Assembly: GCF_047795645.1 (NCBI RefSeq)
Contig: NZ_CP181045.1
Location: 2,604,001 to 2,668,000, forward strand
From: Salipaludibacillus sp047795645
GTDB lineage: Bacteria > Bacillota > Bacilli > Bacillales > Salisediminibacteriaceae
Reading direction: 5' to 3'
DNA: 64,000 nucleotides
Shown: positions 51,821-60,694 of the stretch, piece after piece
Numbering within the stretch: the first letter of the stretch is position 1
Layout: each line of letters begins with the position of its first letter
Program-made: the position numbers and the translations under genes
Notes under the pieces: generated by a model
Told to the model about the DNA's origin: nothing
Databases searched by the model: none
The model's input: only the letters and a program-made list of their open reading frames with translations

Positions 51821-53602
51821 TTACAAAACGTATTTTTCTTGCTCGACGATCCGCACTGCAAGTTCACGCTTTTTTGCAATCAAATTAACTGGTGTGTGAC
51901 GAGTCAACTTCTTTAAAATCGACAGCATCGTACGTAAGCTATCTCCTTCTTCAAGTGCTACGAGTGATTCTTTAGCAATTGCTTCAATATGATTGAACGC
52001 TTCTTGTGAATAAATTTCTGTCATCAGCATTTTTTGATTCGATTTGTCTAATCCGTCTTTATTAATTGCCTTTTCTGTACGTAACACGCACGACTCAATA
52101 TTAAATATCTCATTAACAAGGTCTGCAATATTAGCTAACATTTCTTGCTCTTTTTGCAACTTTTCACCGTATTTTTGTACTGCTGTTCCCGCAATCATTA
52201 AGAATATTTTCTTTGCGTTTGTTAACAAATATTTCTCTTGCTCTAAAGGCTCATCGCCGACTTCTTCTGGCATCATCATCATCAATTCTTCTTGAAGTCC
52301 ACTTGCCTGTTCGAGAAGAGCCAATTCACCTTTCATCGCTTTTCTCATGATTGTAGCGGGTACAAGCATCCGATTGATTTCATTTGTCCCTTCAAAAATC
52401 CGGTTGATCCGTGAGTTTCGATACATAGATTCGACTTCATACTCTGCCATAAAACCATACCCACCATGGATTTGTACTGCTTCGTCTACAATGAAATCGA
52501 GCACTTCTGAACCAAAGAACTTGTTTAGTGAGCACTCAATCGCATACTCTCCAATTGCTTTCCCTACTTTAGCTCCATCTTTTTGTTCTTCTTCTGAGAG
52601 ACTATCAAAAGCTTTATCAATTAAACCACCTGAACGATAAATGGTACTTTCCATTGCGTAAGTTTTCGCTGCCATTTCGGCTAGTTTTTTCTGAATCAAG
52701 GTAAACTTTGAAATTGGTATCTTAAACTGCTTACGCTCATTTGCGTATTTCGCTGAAATTTCAATCGCGCGTTTAGCTCCACCAATACAGCCAACGCCAA
52801 GCTTGTAACGTCCGATGTTCAGAATGTTAAAAGCAATCACATGACCTTTGCCAATTTCGCCAAGTACATTTTCTTTCGGAACAAGAGCGTCTTCAAGAAT
52901 TAACGTACGTGTCGATGAACCTTTTATGCCCATTTTCTTTTCTTCTGGCCCTGTTGAAACTCCTTGATAGTCTTTTTCTACGATGAAAGCAGAGAATTTC
53001 TCACCATCAACTTTCGCATAAACAACAAACACATCAGCAAATCCAGCATTAGTAATCCATTGTTTTTCACCATTTAATACATAATGAGTTCCTGCTTCGT
53101 TTAACTTAGCTGTTGCTTTTGCACTTAATGCATCAGATCCTGAACTAGGTTCTGTCAATGCATAAGCAGCTAATCTTTCACCACTAGCAAGATCCGGAAG
53201 ATATTGTTTCTTTTGCTCTTCTGTTCCAAAAAAGACGATCGGTAACGTACCGATACCTACGTGAGCACCGTGTGACAAAGAGAATGATCCAGCTAGCGCA
53301 AACTTCTCTGTAATTAAAGATGAGCTAATTTTATCTAATCCAATTCCGCCATACTCTTCAGGCACATCTGCGCCTAATAAACCTAATTCTCCAGCTTCTT
53401 TTAAAAGTCTGACAGAACGGTCAAATTCATGATTCTCAATAAATTCTATTTCTGGCACGACTTTTTCTTTCACAAAATCCTCTGTCGTTTTAGCAATCAT
53501 AATATGTTCATCAGTCAAATCCTCTGGGGTAAAAATTTGATCTGGAGAAATATCATCTAATAAAAAGCTACCGCCTTTGATGATTTTATCTGCTGTCGTC
53601 AT
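51821..53602 (-). CDS. fadE: acyl-CoA dehydrogenase FadE (YusJ)
   Basis: The 593-residue FAD enzyme performs the first step of fatty-acid beta-oxidation. It has the family blocks LGLLGADVPEEYGGIGLD, YALTEPSSGSDALSAKATA, GEKQWITNAGFADVFVVYAK and VDEAVQIHGGYGFMAEYEVESMYRNSRINRIFEGTNEINRM. A C-terminal extension of about 160 residues is that of long-chain (VLCAD-like) members. It is last in fadNAE. Confidence 0.95.
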   Translation of the reverse strand: MTTADKIIKGGSFLLDDISPDQIFTPEDLTDEHIMIAKTTEDFVKEKVVPEIEFIENHEFDRSVRLLKEAGELGLLGADVPEEYGGIGLDKISSSLITEKFALAGSFSLSHGAHVGIGTLPIVFFGTEEQKKQYLPDLASGERLAAYALTEPSSGSDALSAKATAKLNEAGTHYVLNGEKQWITNAGFADVFVVYAKVDGEKFSAFIVEKDYQGVSTGPEEKKMGIKGSSTRTLILEDALVPKENVLGEIGKGHVIAFNILNIGRYKLGVGCIGGAKRAIEISAKYANERKQFKIPISKFTLIQKKLAEMAAKTYAMESTIYRSGGLIDKAFDSLSEEEQKDGAKVGKAIGEYAIECSLNKFFGSEVLDFIVDEAVQIHGGYGFMAEYEVESMYRNSRINRIFEGTNEINRMLVPATIMRKAMKGELALLEQASGLQEELMMMMPEEVGDEPLEQEKYLLTNAKKIFLMIAGTAVQKYGEKLQKEQEMLANIADLVNEIFNIESCVLRTEKAINKDGLDKSNQKMLMTEIYSQEAFNHIEAIAKESLVALEEGDSLRTMLSILKKLTRHTPVNLIAKKRELAVRIVEQEKYVL

Positions 53603-53642
53603 TATCGTTCCTCCTCATATTATCTTGATTTTTGCATTTATA

Positions 53643-54824
53643 TTAAAGTAGTTCGAATACTCCTGCCGCACCCATGCCGCCACCAATACACATCGTGACA
53701 ACACCGAATTGTTCATTGCGTCGCTTCATTTCATGAATAAGCCCTAATGTTAATTTTGTTCCTGTGCATCCAAGTGGATGTCCAAGTGCAATCGCACCGC
53801 CATTGACATTTACTTTATCGTGGTCTAAACCTAACTGCCGCACTACTTGCAAGGACTGCGAAGCAAAAGCTTCATTGAGCTCATAGAGACCTATGTCTGA
53901 CATCTCTAAACCTGCTAATTTCACCGCTTTTGGAATCGCTTCTACGGGACCAATCCCCATAATTTCAGGAGCAACCCCTGCAACGGCAAAGGAGCGAAAC
54001 TTCACTAATGGCGTTAATCCATCTTTTTCAGCTTCTTCTCGGTCCATAACGAGAACTGACGCTGCACCATCACTCATTTGCGATGCATTCCCAGCAGTGA
54101 CCGTTCCACCTTGGACGTTAAAAGCAGGCTTTAGTTTTGCTAATGTTTCTGCCGTTGTTCCTTCACGGACCCCTTCGTCTGTATCAACACTTACTTCTTT
54201 TTCGACGAGCTTATGATTCTCATCAACGGAACGGAATGTAACTGGAACAGGAACAATTTCATCTTTGAACATTCCTTCTTTAATCGCTCTCGCTGCCCGT
54301 TTATGACTTTCAACGGCAAACGCATCTTGATCTGCTCGACTAACGTCAAATCGTTTTGCTACTTCTTCTGCCGTGTGACCCATGCCCATGTAATATTCCG
54401 GTGCATTTTCTACTAAACTTGGGTTTGGTGCAATCACGTGTCCGCCCATCGGTATAAGACTCATAGATTCAGCACCACCAGCAATGATCGCTTTCGAATG
54501 TCCGAGCATAATTCTTTCCGCACCATAAGCAATACTTTGCAGACCTGAAGAACAGTAGCGATTAATCGTAATCGCTGGAACATGATCTGGCAATCCTGCA
54601 ATAGCAGACATGTTTCGCGCCATATTCATTCCTTGCTCTGCTTCTGGCATCGCACAACCAATGATGACATCTTCAATGCGATTAGCATCAAAGTTTTTTG
54701 CCCTTCTTAACGTTTCTTTAATTGTAATAGCTCCTAAATCATCCGGTCTTACACTCGCAAAACTTCCTTTTTTAGCTTTTCCTACAGGTGTTCTAGCACC
54801 TGCTACAATTACGGCTTCTCTCAA
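53643..54824 (-). CDS. fadA: acetyl-CoA acyltransferase (thiolase) FadA (YusK)
   Basis: The 393-residue thiolase cleaves 3-ketoacyl-CoA. It has the acyl-binding Cys in NRYCSSGLQSIAYG (about 89), the GGAESMSLIPMGG segment, NVNGGAIALGHPLGCTG with the catalytic His, and CIGGGMGAAGVFE with the second Cys (about 382). Spacing to fadN and fadE is short. Confidence 0.96.
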   Translation of the reverse strand: MREAVIVAGARTPVGKAKKGSFASVRPDDLGAITIKETLRRAKNFDANRIEDVIIGCAMPEAEQGMNMARNMSAIAGLPDHVPAITINRYCSSGLQSIAYGAERIMLGHSKAIIAGGAESMSLIPMGGHVIAPNPSLVENAPEYYMGMGHTAEEVAKRFDVSRADQDAFAVESHKRAARAIKEGMFKDEIVPVPVTFRSVDENHKLVEKEVSVDTDEGVREGTTAETLAKLKPAFNVQGGTVTAGNASQMSDGAASVLVMDREEAEKDGLTPLVKFRSFAVAGVAPEIMGIGPVEAIPKAVKLAGLEMSDIGLYELNEAFASQSLQVVRQLGLDHDKVNVNGGAIALGHPLGCTGTKLTLGLIHEMKRRNEQFGVVTMCIGGGMGAAGVFELL

Positions 54825-54847
54825 GAAATTCCCCTCCTTTAGTCGAA

Positions 54848-57235
54848 CTAGTTACGTAGTGGCTTTCCTTTTGAAAGCATATGTTGCATACGCTGTTGCG
54901 TTTTCGGCTCTCCTATTAAACTTAAAAATGCTTCTCTCTCAATATCTAGTAAATACTGTTCATCCACTTTCGACCCTTTTGCTACTCTACCGCCAGCAAG
55001 GGTAAAGGCGAGTTTATCAGCTATTTTCAAATCGTGATCGGAAATGTACCCACTGAATTTCATTGTCTTTGCTCCGAGAAGCATCGTCGCATATCCAGTT
55101 TCTCCAACAACTTGAATCTTTTTTCTTTTCGGTGGTTGATAACCGTCATTGGCTAAATGAAGTGCTTTTTGTTTTGCGTCATGTAATAAGTGATCGCCAT
55201 TAACACTGATACTATCCTGTGGCCGAATGAAACCAAGCTCTTCTGCCTCCTGTGCACTCGTGCCAACTTTCGCCATCGCAATCGTTTCAAACACGCGGTT
55301 CGCAATAGCTTGGTGATCTACTGGCACACCTTCAGGAAGACGTTCAATTTGTCTGAGGTAAAGCTCTTTGTTACCGCCTCCGCCTGGAATCAATCCGACG
55401 CCTGCTTCAACCAACCCCATATACGTTTCGCTCGAAGCCTGAATGCTAGCAGATGGCAAACATATTTCTGTTCCCCCACCTAATGTCATTCCAAATGGAG
55501 CTGCGACAACAGGCCTACCGGAGTAGCGGATTTTAGCCATTGATTTCTGGAATTGGCGAATAACGAGATCAAGTTCAGGGAAGTTCATATCTTGCGCTTC
55601 CATTAACATCATCATCAAATTCGCACCAACACAGAAATTCTTCCCTTGGTTGTTAATCACAAGTCCTTTATAATTTTTTTCCACTTCGTCAACCGATTTA
55701 TTAATCATTTGCAACACGTCAAGACCAATAGAGTTATTTGGAGACGTGAATTCAAGACAGGCAATACCATCACCGAGATCAATTAGCGATGCCCCTGCAT
55801 TTTTGATAATCACCTTGTCATTGTCTTTTAGTGACTTCAAATGAATCACTTTTGGGTTCACCTTTGCTTTTGCGTATTCCCCATCGTGATAGTACGAGTC
55901 GACGCCTTCATAAAAACTCGTGATCCCTTTTTCCAACATGTTTTCCACCCATGCAGGGATCGTTTCCCCTTCTTCTTTCATGCGGGCAACAGATTTTTCA
56001 ACACCAATAGCATCCCAGGTCTCAAATGGCCCTAATTCCCAGCCGAATCCCCATTTCATTGCTTGATCAACATCATTTATCGAGTGAGCCACCTCAGAAC
56101 ATTTCTCCGCGGCATATAGCAATGTTGGTTTTAGCACATTCCACACTAATTCCCCAGCGCGATCGTTCGCGTAAATAAGCGCTTTCATCTTTGCTGCCTT
56201 ACCTTTTGCCTGCTTACTTTGCTGTACTGATGGCGCTTTTAATTTCTTTTGTTCACCATATTCCATTGTCTTGTAATCAAGCTCAAGGATTTCACTACCA
56301 TTTTCACCTTTTATTTTTTGATAAAATCCTTTCCCTGTTTTACTTCCAAGCATCTTTTTCTCTGCCATTTCTATCATGAATGCCGGTGGATTAAACACTT
56401 CTTTTTCGTCTCCATCAACGAGGTCATAAACGTTTTTCGCTACGTGTAGGAACGTATCCAGACCGACAACGTCAAGGGTTCTGAACGTCGCACTCTTTGG
56501 TCTTCCGAGCGCAGGGCCTGTAACTGAATCCACTTCTCCAACGGTAAATCCACGTTCAACCATTTCACGAACAGTAACGAGTAATCCATATGTTCCAATC
56601 CTATTAGCAATAAAGTTCGGTGTATCTTTCGCCTCAACAACACCTTTACCTAAAGTATCCTCACCAAACTGACGCATGAAATCGAGAATCTCTTTCGATG
56701 TGTCCTTTGTAGGAATCACTTCTAGAAGTTTCAAATATCTTGGTGGATTAAAAAAATGTGTTCCCAAGAAATGACTTCGAAAATCATCTGACCTTCCTTC
56801 GGCCATGTCTTCAACAGAAATGCCTGATGTATTTGAACTAACAATCGATCCTGGTTTTCTATATTCATCTACTTGAGCAAAAACCTTCTTTTTAATATCT
56901 AGGTTTTCCACAACAACTTCTAATACCCAATCTACTTCTGCAAGGCGTTTCATATCGTCTTCCATATTTCCCGCTTCAATGAAATCCACATTACCTTTTT
57001 TTGCAAGAGGAGCTGGCTTTTGTTTCTTCAATTTCTCAATCGAATCTGCCGCTAATCGATTTCTAACCACTTTGTCTTCTAAAGTAAGTCCTTTTCTTTC
57101 TTCAGCTTCCGTTAGTTCTCTTGGAACAATATCCAACAAAAGTGTAGGTATACCGATATTCGCTAAATGAGCCGCGATACCTGAACCCATGATTCCAGAG
57201 CCTAACACAGCAACTTTACCGATTCTTTTAGTCAT
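54848..57235 (-). CDS. fadN: 3-hydroxyacyl-CoA dehydrogenase/enoyl-CoA hydratase FadN (YusL)
   Basis: The 795-residue bifunctional protein has an N-terminal NAD domain (GKVAVLGSGIMGSGIAAHLANIG, about 6-28), the 3HCDH C-domain (NFIANRIGTYGLL) and then a crotonase-like domain (GLVINNQGKNFCVGANL, about 540-556, and GGGTEICLPSAS) at the C-terminal end. This order is that of FadN rather than proteobacterial FadB. It is first in the operon, under a FadR-type operator. Confidence 0.95.
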   Translation of the reverse strand: MTKRIGKVAVLGSGIMGSGIAAHLANIGIPTLLLDIVPRELTEAEERKGLTLEDKVVRNRLAADSIEKLKKQKPAPLAKKGNVDFIEAGNMEDDMKRLAEVDWVLEVVVENLDIKKKVFAQVDEYRKPGSIVSSNTSGISVEDMAEGRSDDFRSHFLGTHFFNPPRYLKLLEVIPTKDTSKEILDFMRQFGEDTLGKGVVEAKDTPNFIANRIGTYGLLVTVREMVERGFTVGEVDSVTGPALGRPKSATFRTLDVVGLDTFLHVAKNVYDLVDGDEKEVFNPPAFMIEMAEKKMLGSKTGKGFYQKIKGENGSEILELDYKTMEYGEQKKLKAPSVQQSKQAKGKAAKMKALIYANDRAGELVWNVLKPTLLYAAEKCSEVAHSINDVDQAMKWGFGWELGPFETWDAIGVEKSVARMKEEGETIPAWVENMLEKGITSFYEGVDSYYHDGEYAKAKVNPKVIHLKSLKDNDKVIIKNAGASLIDLGDGIACLEFTSPNNSIGLDVLQMINKSVDEVEKNYKGLVINNQGKNFCVGANLMMMLMEAQDMNFPELDLVIRQFQKSMAKIRYSGRPVVAAPFGMTLGGGTEICLPSASIQASSETYMGLVEAGVGLIPGGGGNKELYLRQIERLPEGVPVDHQAIANRVFETIAMAKVGTSAQEAEELGFIRPQDSISVNGDHLLHDAKQKALHLANDGYQPPKRKKIQVVGETGYATMLLGAKTMKFSGYISDHDLKIADKLAFTLAGGRVAKGSKVDEQYLLDIEREAFLSLIGEPKTQQRMQHMLSKGKPLRN

Positions 57236-57257
57236 GAAGTACCTCCTTCTTTCTACT

Positions 57258-57275
57258 TGAATGAATACTCATTCA
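57258..57275 (-). promoter_or_regulatory. FadR (TetR-type) operator of fadNAE
   Basis: TGAATGA-ATAC-TCATTCA is a palindrome matching the B. subtilis FadR consensus TGAATGAMTANTCATTCA. It lies 23 bases upstream of fadN, where long-chain acyl-CoA would relieve repression. Confidence 0.85.
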
Positions 57276-57550
57276 TTTTTGGGGCAAAAAATTTTATTTT
57301 TTTTCTGAACACAATTTTGTCACCAAATGTCTACATTTATAATGATAGTAAACTTTCCGCTAATACGCAAGTGGAAACGCTTAAATATTTATAGTTTTTT
57401 TCAAAAATATGATTATTTCTCTTCACAGAAAGAGAATTGGCTTTCAGATAAGACGTTTTTATACTACATGCTAACGAATAGAAAGTGATTTTTCGTAAAA
57501 ACTATCTCCGAAACGTTACTATCCCCATCAAACTGAAGGAGGATTGCTTT

Positions 57551-57808
57551 ATGGAGCAACAGTCAATGAACCAGGGGCAGACAATGCCTCAACCGCCTAA
57601 TGTGGTAACAAATAAAGACCACTTGTATATTAGTGATATGCTATCGTGGAATTTACTTGCTATGAAAAAAGCACATGCATTTGCTGAACAATGTGCGGAT
57701 CAACAGATTTCGCAAGCATTAGATCAAGCCGGAAAGATGCATTACGAGCATTACCAAAAGTTGTTAAGTCACTTACAAACCCCTGGCCAACAAGGAACAT
57801 TACAGTAG
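57551..57808 (+). CDS. small CotF-type spore coat protein
   Basis: The 85-residue protein has a CotF-like helical core: NKDHLYISDMLSWNLLAMKKAHAFAEQC and ALDQAGKMHYEHYQKLLSHL. GGAGG lies upstream of ATG at 57551; the frame from 57485 has no ribosome-binding site. It is followed after 68 bases by a second CotF gene, a probable tandem duplication. Confidence 0.82.
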   Translation: MEQQSMNQGQTMPQPPNVVTNKDHLYISDMLSWNLLAMKKAHAFAEQCADQQISQALDQAGKMHYEHYQKLLSHLQTPGQQGTLQ

Positions 57809-57876
57809 TAGGTACAATAACGTGGTCATCTTGTCGAACAGAATGTTACCCATTTGATGAAAGGAGTAGTGATTTG

Positions 57877-58215
57877 ATGAACCAGCAACAACAACAAAGT
57901 GGAACGAAAATAGAGAATCCAGAAACTCAAATTCCTAAAACCCCGCAAATGAACGACCGTGATTACATCAATGACATGTTGGCAACTGAAAAATATATGA
58001 CTAGTTCTTATTCAACAGCTTTAAATGAAGCTAGCCATCAAGCTCTTTATGGAGATATTCAAGGGATATTTAACGAGTCTCAGCAATGCCAACGAAACTT
58101 ATTCAACCTTATGTTTGAAAAAGGCTGGTATAGCTTTGAAGCAGAAGACGCACAAAAAATGAATCAAACTCATCAACAGTTTCAAGGATATTCAAACCAA
58201 TTTCCGTATAATTAA
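57877..58215 (+). CDS. yusN: CotF-type spore coat protein (YusN-like)
   Basis: The 112-residue CotF-type protein has a Gln/Pro-rich leader (about 1-30), then MNDRDYINDMLATEKYMTSSYSTALNEAS, and a C-terminal NQTHQQFQGYSNQFPYN tail. AAAGGAG precedes; TTG at 57874 or ATG at 57877 are both possible. Order after fadN matches yusN in B. subtilis. Confidence 0.82.
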   Translation: MNQQQQQSGTKIENPETQIPKTPQMNDRDYINDMLATEKYMTSSYSTALNEASHQALYGDIQGIFNESQQCQRNLFNLMFEKGWYSFEAEDAQKMNQTHQQFQGYSNQFPYN

Positions 58216-58236
58216 ATTAGAAAAGCAAGGTGATTG

Positions 58237-58318
58237 GGAACAAGTATTGTTCCTTGCGCCCTTTAGCGAGCTGTTCTCCAATTCATGGGGCACAAGTTGA
58301 TACTTCTTGTGCTCCATA
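58237..58318 (+). repeat. 53-bp palindromic repeat family, short copy
   Basis: TTGCGCCC at 58254 and TTGTGCTCC at 58307 are exactly 53 bases apart. ATGGGGCACAAG-N9-CTTGTGCTCCAT forms a 12-bp stem with one wobble. A decayed half-unit (GGGAACAAG) precedes at the phase-correct position 58236. Confidence 0.8.
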
Positions 58319-58403
58319 TACAGGTGATTCAAAAATAGAGTCAAGCTTATAAAAATTTGATCTATTGAACCCTAATAATGTAATTAGTTTGTTTTAACAA
58401 ATG

Positions 58404-58433
58404 AAGGGAGAATCGAATTCGATTCTCCCTTCA
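58404..58433 (+). terminator. 30-bp perfect palindrome, probable terminator
   Basis: GAAGGGAGAATCG-AATT-CGATTCTCCCTTC has 15-bp arms without loop. The following sequence is CAAACTTTT, a weak T-tract. It could end the CotF transcript. Confidence 0.6.
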
Positions 58434-58584
58434 AACTTTTCTGAACAAGGCACAAATACGCTATTATATAACTTTCTTTCCCCTTCTAATCTTTACACGT
58501 AATCCCCATATTTCATCCAACTCTCCAGCCAGCTATTTCTTTCAAATAAGACTATTTTCATTAAATTCAGCTCACACTACTCAT

Positions 58585-59130
58585 ATGACTAATCAAACCG
58601 TTTTTATCAGCATTCTTTTATTAGGTATGACGGCGGAGTATTTCTTTTTCAAGAAAAGAGAGGACAAAAGGAAGGAGGGAACCGGGTACGTCTTTGTGCT
58701 AGTCACTTTAATTACGTCTCTTTTCCTATGTTATTTATTAAAAGATCACATGCCGCCTTCAAGCAACTATGCAAAAATGACCGGATTTTACTTTCTTATC
58801 CACGGTCTATTGATTCGCTTTTGGACTTATCAGATCGTGATGGTTCCATCAAACCATTTGATCTTGCCATTTTTTGAACGCCCGCTTTATAGCCATGGAC
58901 CTTTTCGATACCACAGACACCCGTTTCATACAAGTCTATTTCTAATTACACTAGGATGCGGCTTGTTTATTAGCAACCACTGGTTTGCTTTTCCTGTTAT
59001 CTTTATTTTACTGGGAAGTTCCCTCCACCCAGTAATGAAACAGGAAGAAAGGTATTTAGAAAAAAAATACGGTGAAATTTATACGTATTGGTGTAAACAC
59101 AGATTTAGACTTCTACCGTTTTTTTATTAG
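58585..59130 (+). CDS. isoprenylcysteine carboxyl methyltransferase-like membrane protein
   Basis: The 181-residue protein has four or five helices and the ICMT/PEMT-type motif GPFRYHRHPFHTSLFLITLGCGL (about 115-137) with EERYLEKKYGEIYTYWCKHRFRLLPF at the end. Such proteins methylate small membrane substrates using SAM. The bacterial substrate is unknown. Upstream region has no good ribosome-binding site near 58585. Confidence 0.82.
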   Translation: MTNQTVFISILLLGMTAEYFFFKKREDKRKEGTGYVFVLVTLITSLFLCYLLKDHMPPSSNYAKMTGFYFLIHGLLIRFWTYQIVMVPSNHLILPFFERPLYSHGPFRYHRHPFHTSLFLITLGCGLFISNHWFAFPVIFILLGSSLHPVMKQEERYLEKKYGEIYTYWCKHRFRLLPFFY

Positions 59131-59154
59131 ATCAGCAATAATGTGCCATTGCGC

Positions 59155-59200
59155 AAAAAAAGATTGCCTTCCCAAAACTTTTGAGGAGGCAACCTTTTTA
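59155..59200 (-). terminator. terminator of secY
   Basis: GGTTGCCTcCTC...GGgAAGGCAATC pairs around CAAAAGTTTTG, with a seven-T tail on the minus strand; also usable on plus. Confidence 0.85.
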
Positions 59201-59201
59201 A

Positions 59202-60503
59202 TTACGAACTTCTTTTCATGAATCCTGTGTATTTACGATCAATTAATTGACTTTCGATTCGCTTCATCGTATCTAATGCGACGCCAACGACGATCAATAG
59301 TCCTGTTCCACCTACTTGAACAGAAGGCGGTAAGCCAGCAAACTGAGCGAATATTAATGGAAAAATAGCGACAGTAGCCAAGAATAAAGAACCAACAAAC
59401 GTCAACCGATACAACACTTTAACGATATATTTTTCTGTTGTTTTTCCTGGGCGGATACCCGGTATAAACCCATTCTGCTTTCGAAGATTATCTGCCATCT
59501 GTTCTGGGTTCATTTGCACAAATGTATAGAAATATGCAAAGGCGATAATAAGAGCAGCGTAAACCACCATCCCTATAGGATTTGTGTAGTCAAATGTATT
59601 TACAATCCAACTTGCAACTGGACTTCCTTCACCAAAGAAATTGGCAACCGTTGGTGGGAAAATAAACAGCGACATCGCGAAAATGACTGGAATAACACCT
59701 GCTGTATTTACTTTTATAGGTAAATGAGAAGATTGACCGCCTGTTGGCTTCCCTCCCGCAGACATTTTTTTCGCATATTGGACAGGAATTTTACGAACTG
59801 CCTGCTGAACAAATATAACACCAATTACAACCAATAGAATTACCAATAAAATGAGTAAGACTATAACGATATTAATAAATAGCTGCTCTCCAGCATCGAC
59901 TAAATACATACCATAGAGTTGATTCACTCCATTCGGAATACCTGCTGCAATACCGGCAAAAATCATTATCGATATCCCATTCCCCACTCCGTGCGCAGTA
60001 ATTTGCTCACCTAACCAAAGTAGAAATGCAGTTCCTGCTGTTAAAACAAGCGCAATCGTTAAATATGTCACTAATGAAGGATCGGGAACCAATCCCGGCA
60101 TAATATTATTGAAACCGATAGACATTCCTATTGCTTGGATAAATGCAATTCCTATAGTACCATAACGCGTAACTTGCGCAAGCTTTTTCCTACCTGACTC
60201 CCCCTCTTTTGCCCATTCTGAAAACTTAGGAACGACATCCATTCGCAACAACTGAACAATAATAGAAGCAGTAATATAAGGCATGATTCCAGTTGCAAAA
60301 ATCGAGAAGTTCTCTAAAGCGCCTCCTCCAAACGTGTTTAAGAACCCTAATGCAGCGAGACCATCAAAGTTCACCACATCCGCATTTACTCCAGGAGCTG
60401 GAATATGAGCGCCGATTCTAAAAACAATAAGCAATGCAAGCGTAAACATGATTTTGTTCCTTAGATCCCCAACACGAAAAATATTCTGTAATGTCTTAAA
60501 CAT
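59202..60503 (-). CDS. secY: stand-alone preprotein translocase SecY paralogue
   Basis: The 433-residue protein has about ten helices and is very close to housekeeping SecY in motif content: MFKTLQNIFRVGDLRNKIMFTL, GIMPYITASIIVQLL (plug-helix region), QQAVRKIPVQYAK and IPGIRPGKTTEKYI with the conserved cytosolic Arg loop. It is not in a ribosomal-protein operon and no secA2, secE or accessory Sec genes adjoin. It may be a second copy. ATG at 60503 follows AGAGGTG. Confidence 0.93.
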   Translation of the reverse strand: MFKTLQNIFRVGDLRNKIMFTLALLIVFRIGAHIPAPGVNADVVNFDGLAALGFLNTFGGGALENFSIFATGIMPYITASIIVQLLRMDVVPKFSEWAKEGESGRKKLAQVTRYGTIGIAFIQAIGMSIGFNNIMPGLVPDPSLVTYLTIALVLTAGTAFLLWLGEQITAHGVGNGISIMIFAGIAAGIPNGVNQLYGMYLVDAGEQLFINIVIVLLILLVILLVVIGVIFVQQAVRKIPVQYAKKMSAGGKPTGGQSSHLPIKVNTAGVIPVIFAMSLFIFPPTVANFFGEGSPVASWIVNTFDYTNPIGMVVYAALIIAFAYFYTFVQMNPEQMADNLRKQNGFIPGIRPGKTTEKYIVKVLYRLTFVGSLFLATVAIFPLIFAQFAGLPPSVQVGGTGLLIVVGVALDTMKRIESQLIDRKYTGFMKRSS

Positions 60504-60694
60504 AGAACACACCTCTACTCTATAAAAATATGTATAAATCTATTACGATAACTACCATTACAGAATACCACATTTTTCGTGAAATGTTAGAAAAATTTTA
60601 AAATATCTCATAAAACAGACTATTTATTGTAAATTTATTGTGACATTTAGTTTTTTAAATGTGTAAAAACCTTTATCCAATCACACTTTCAAGC

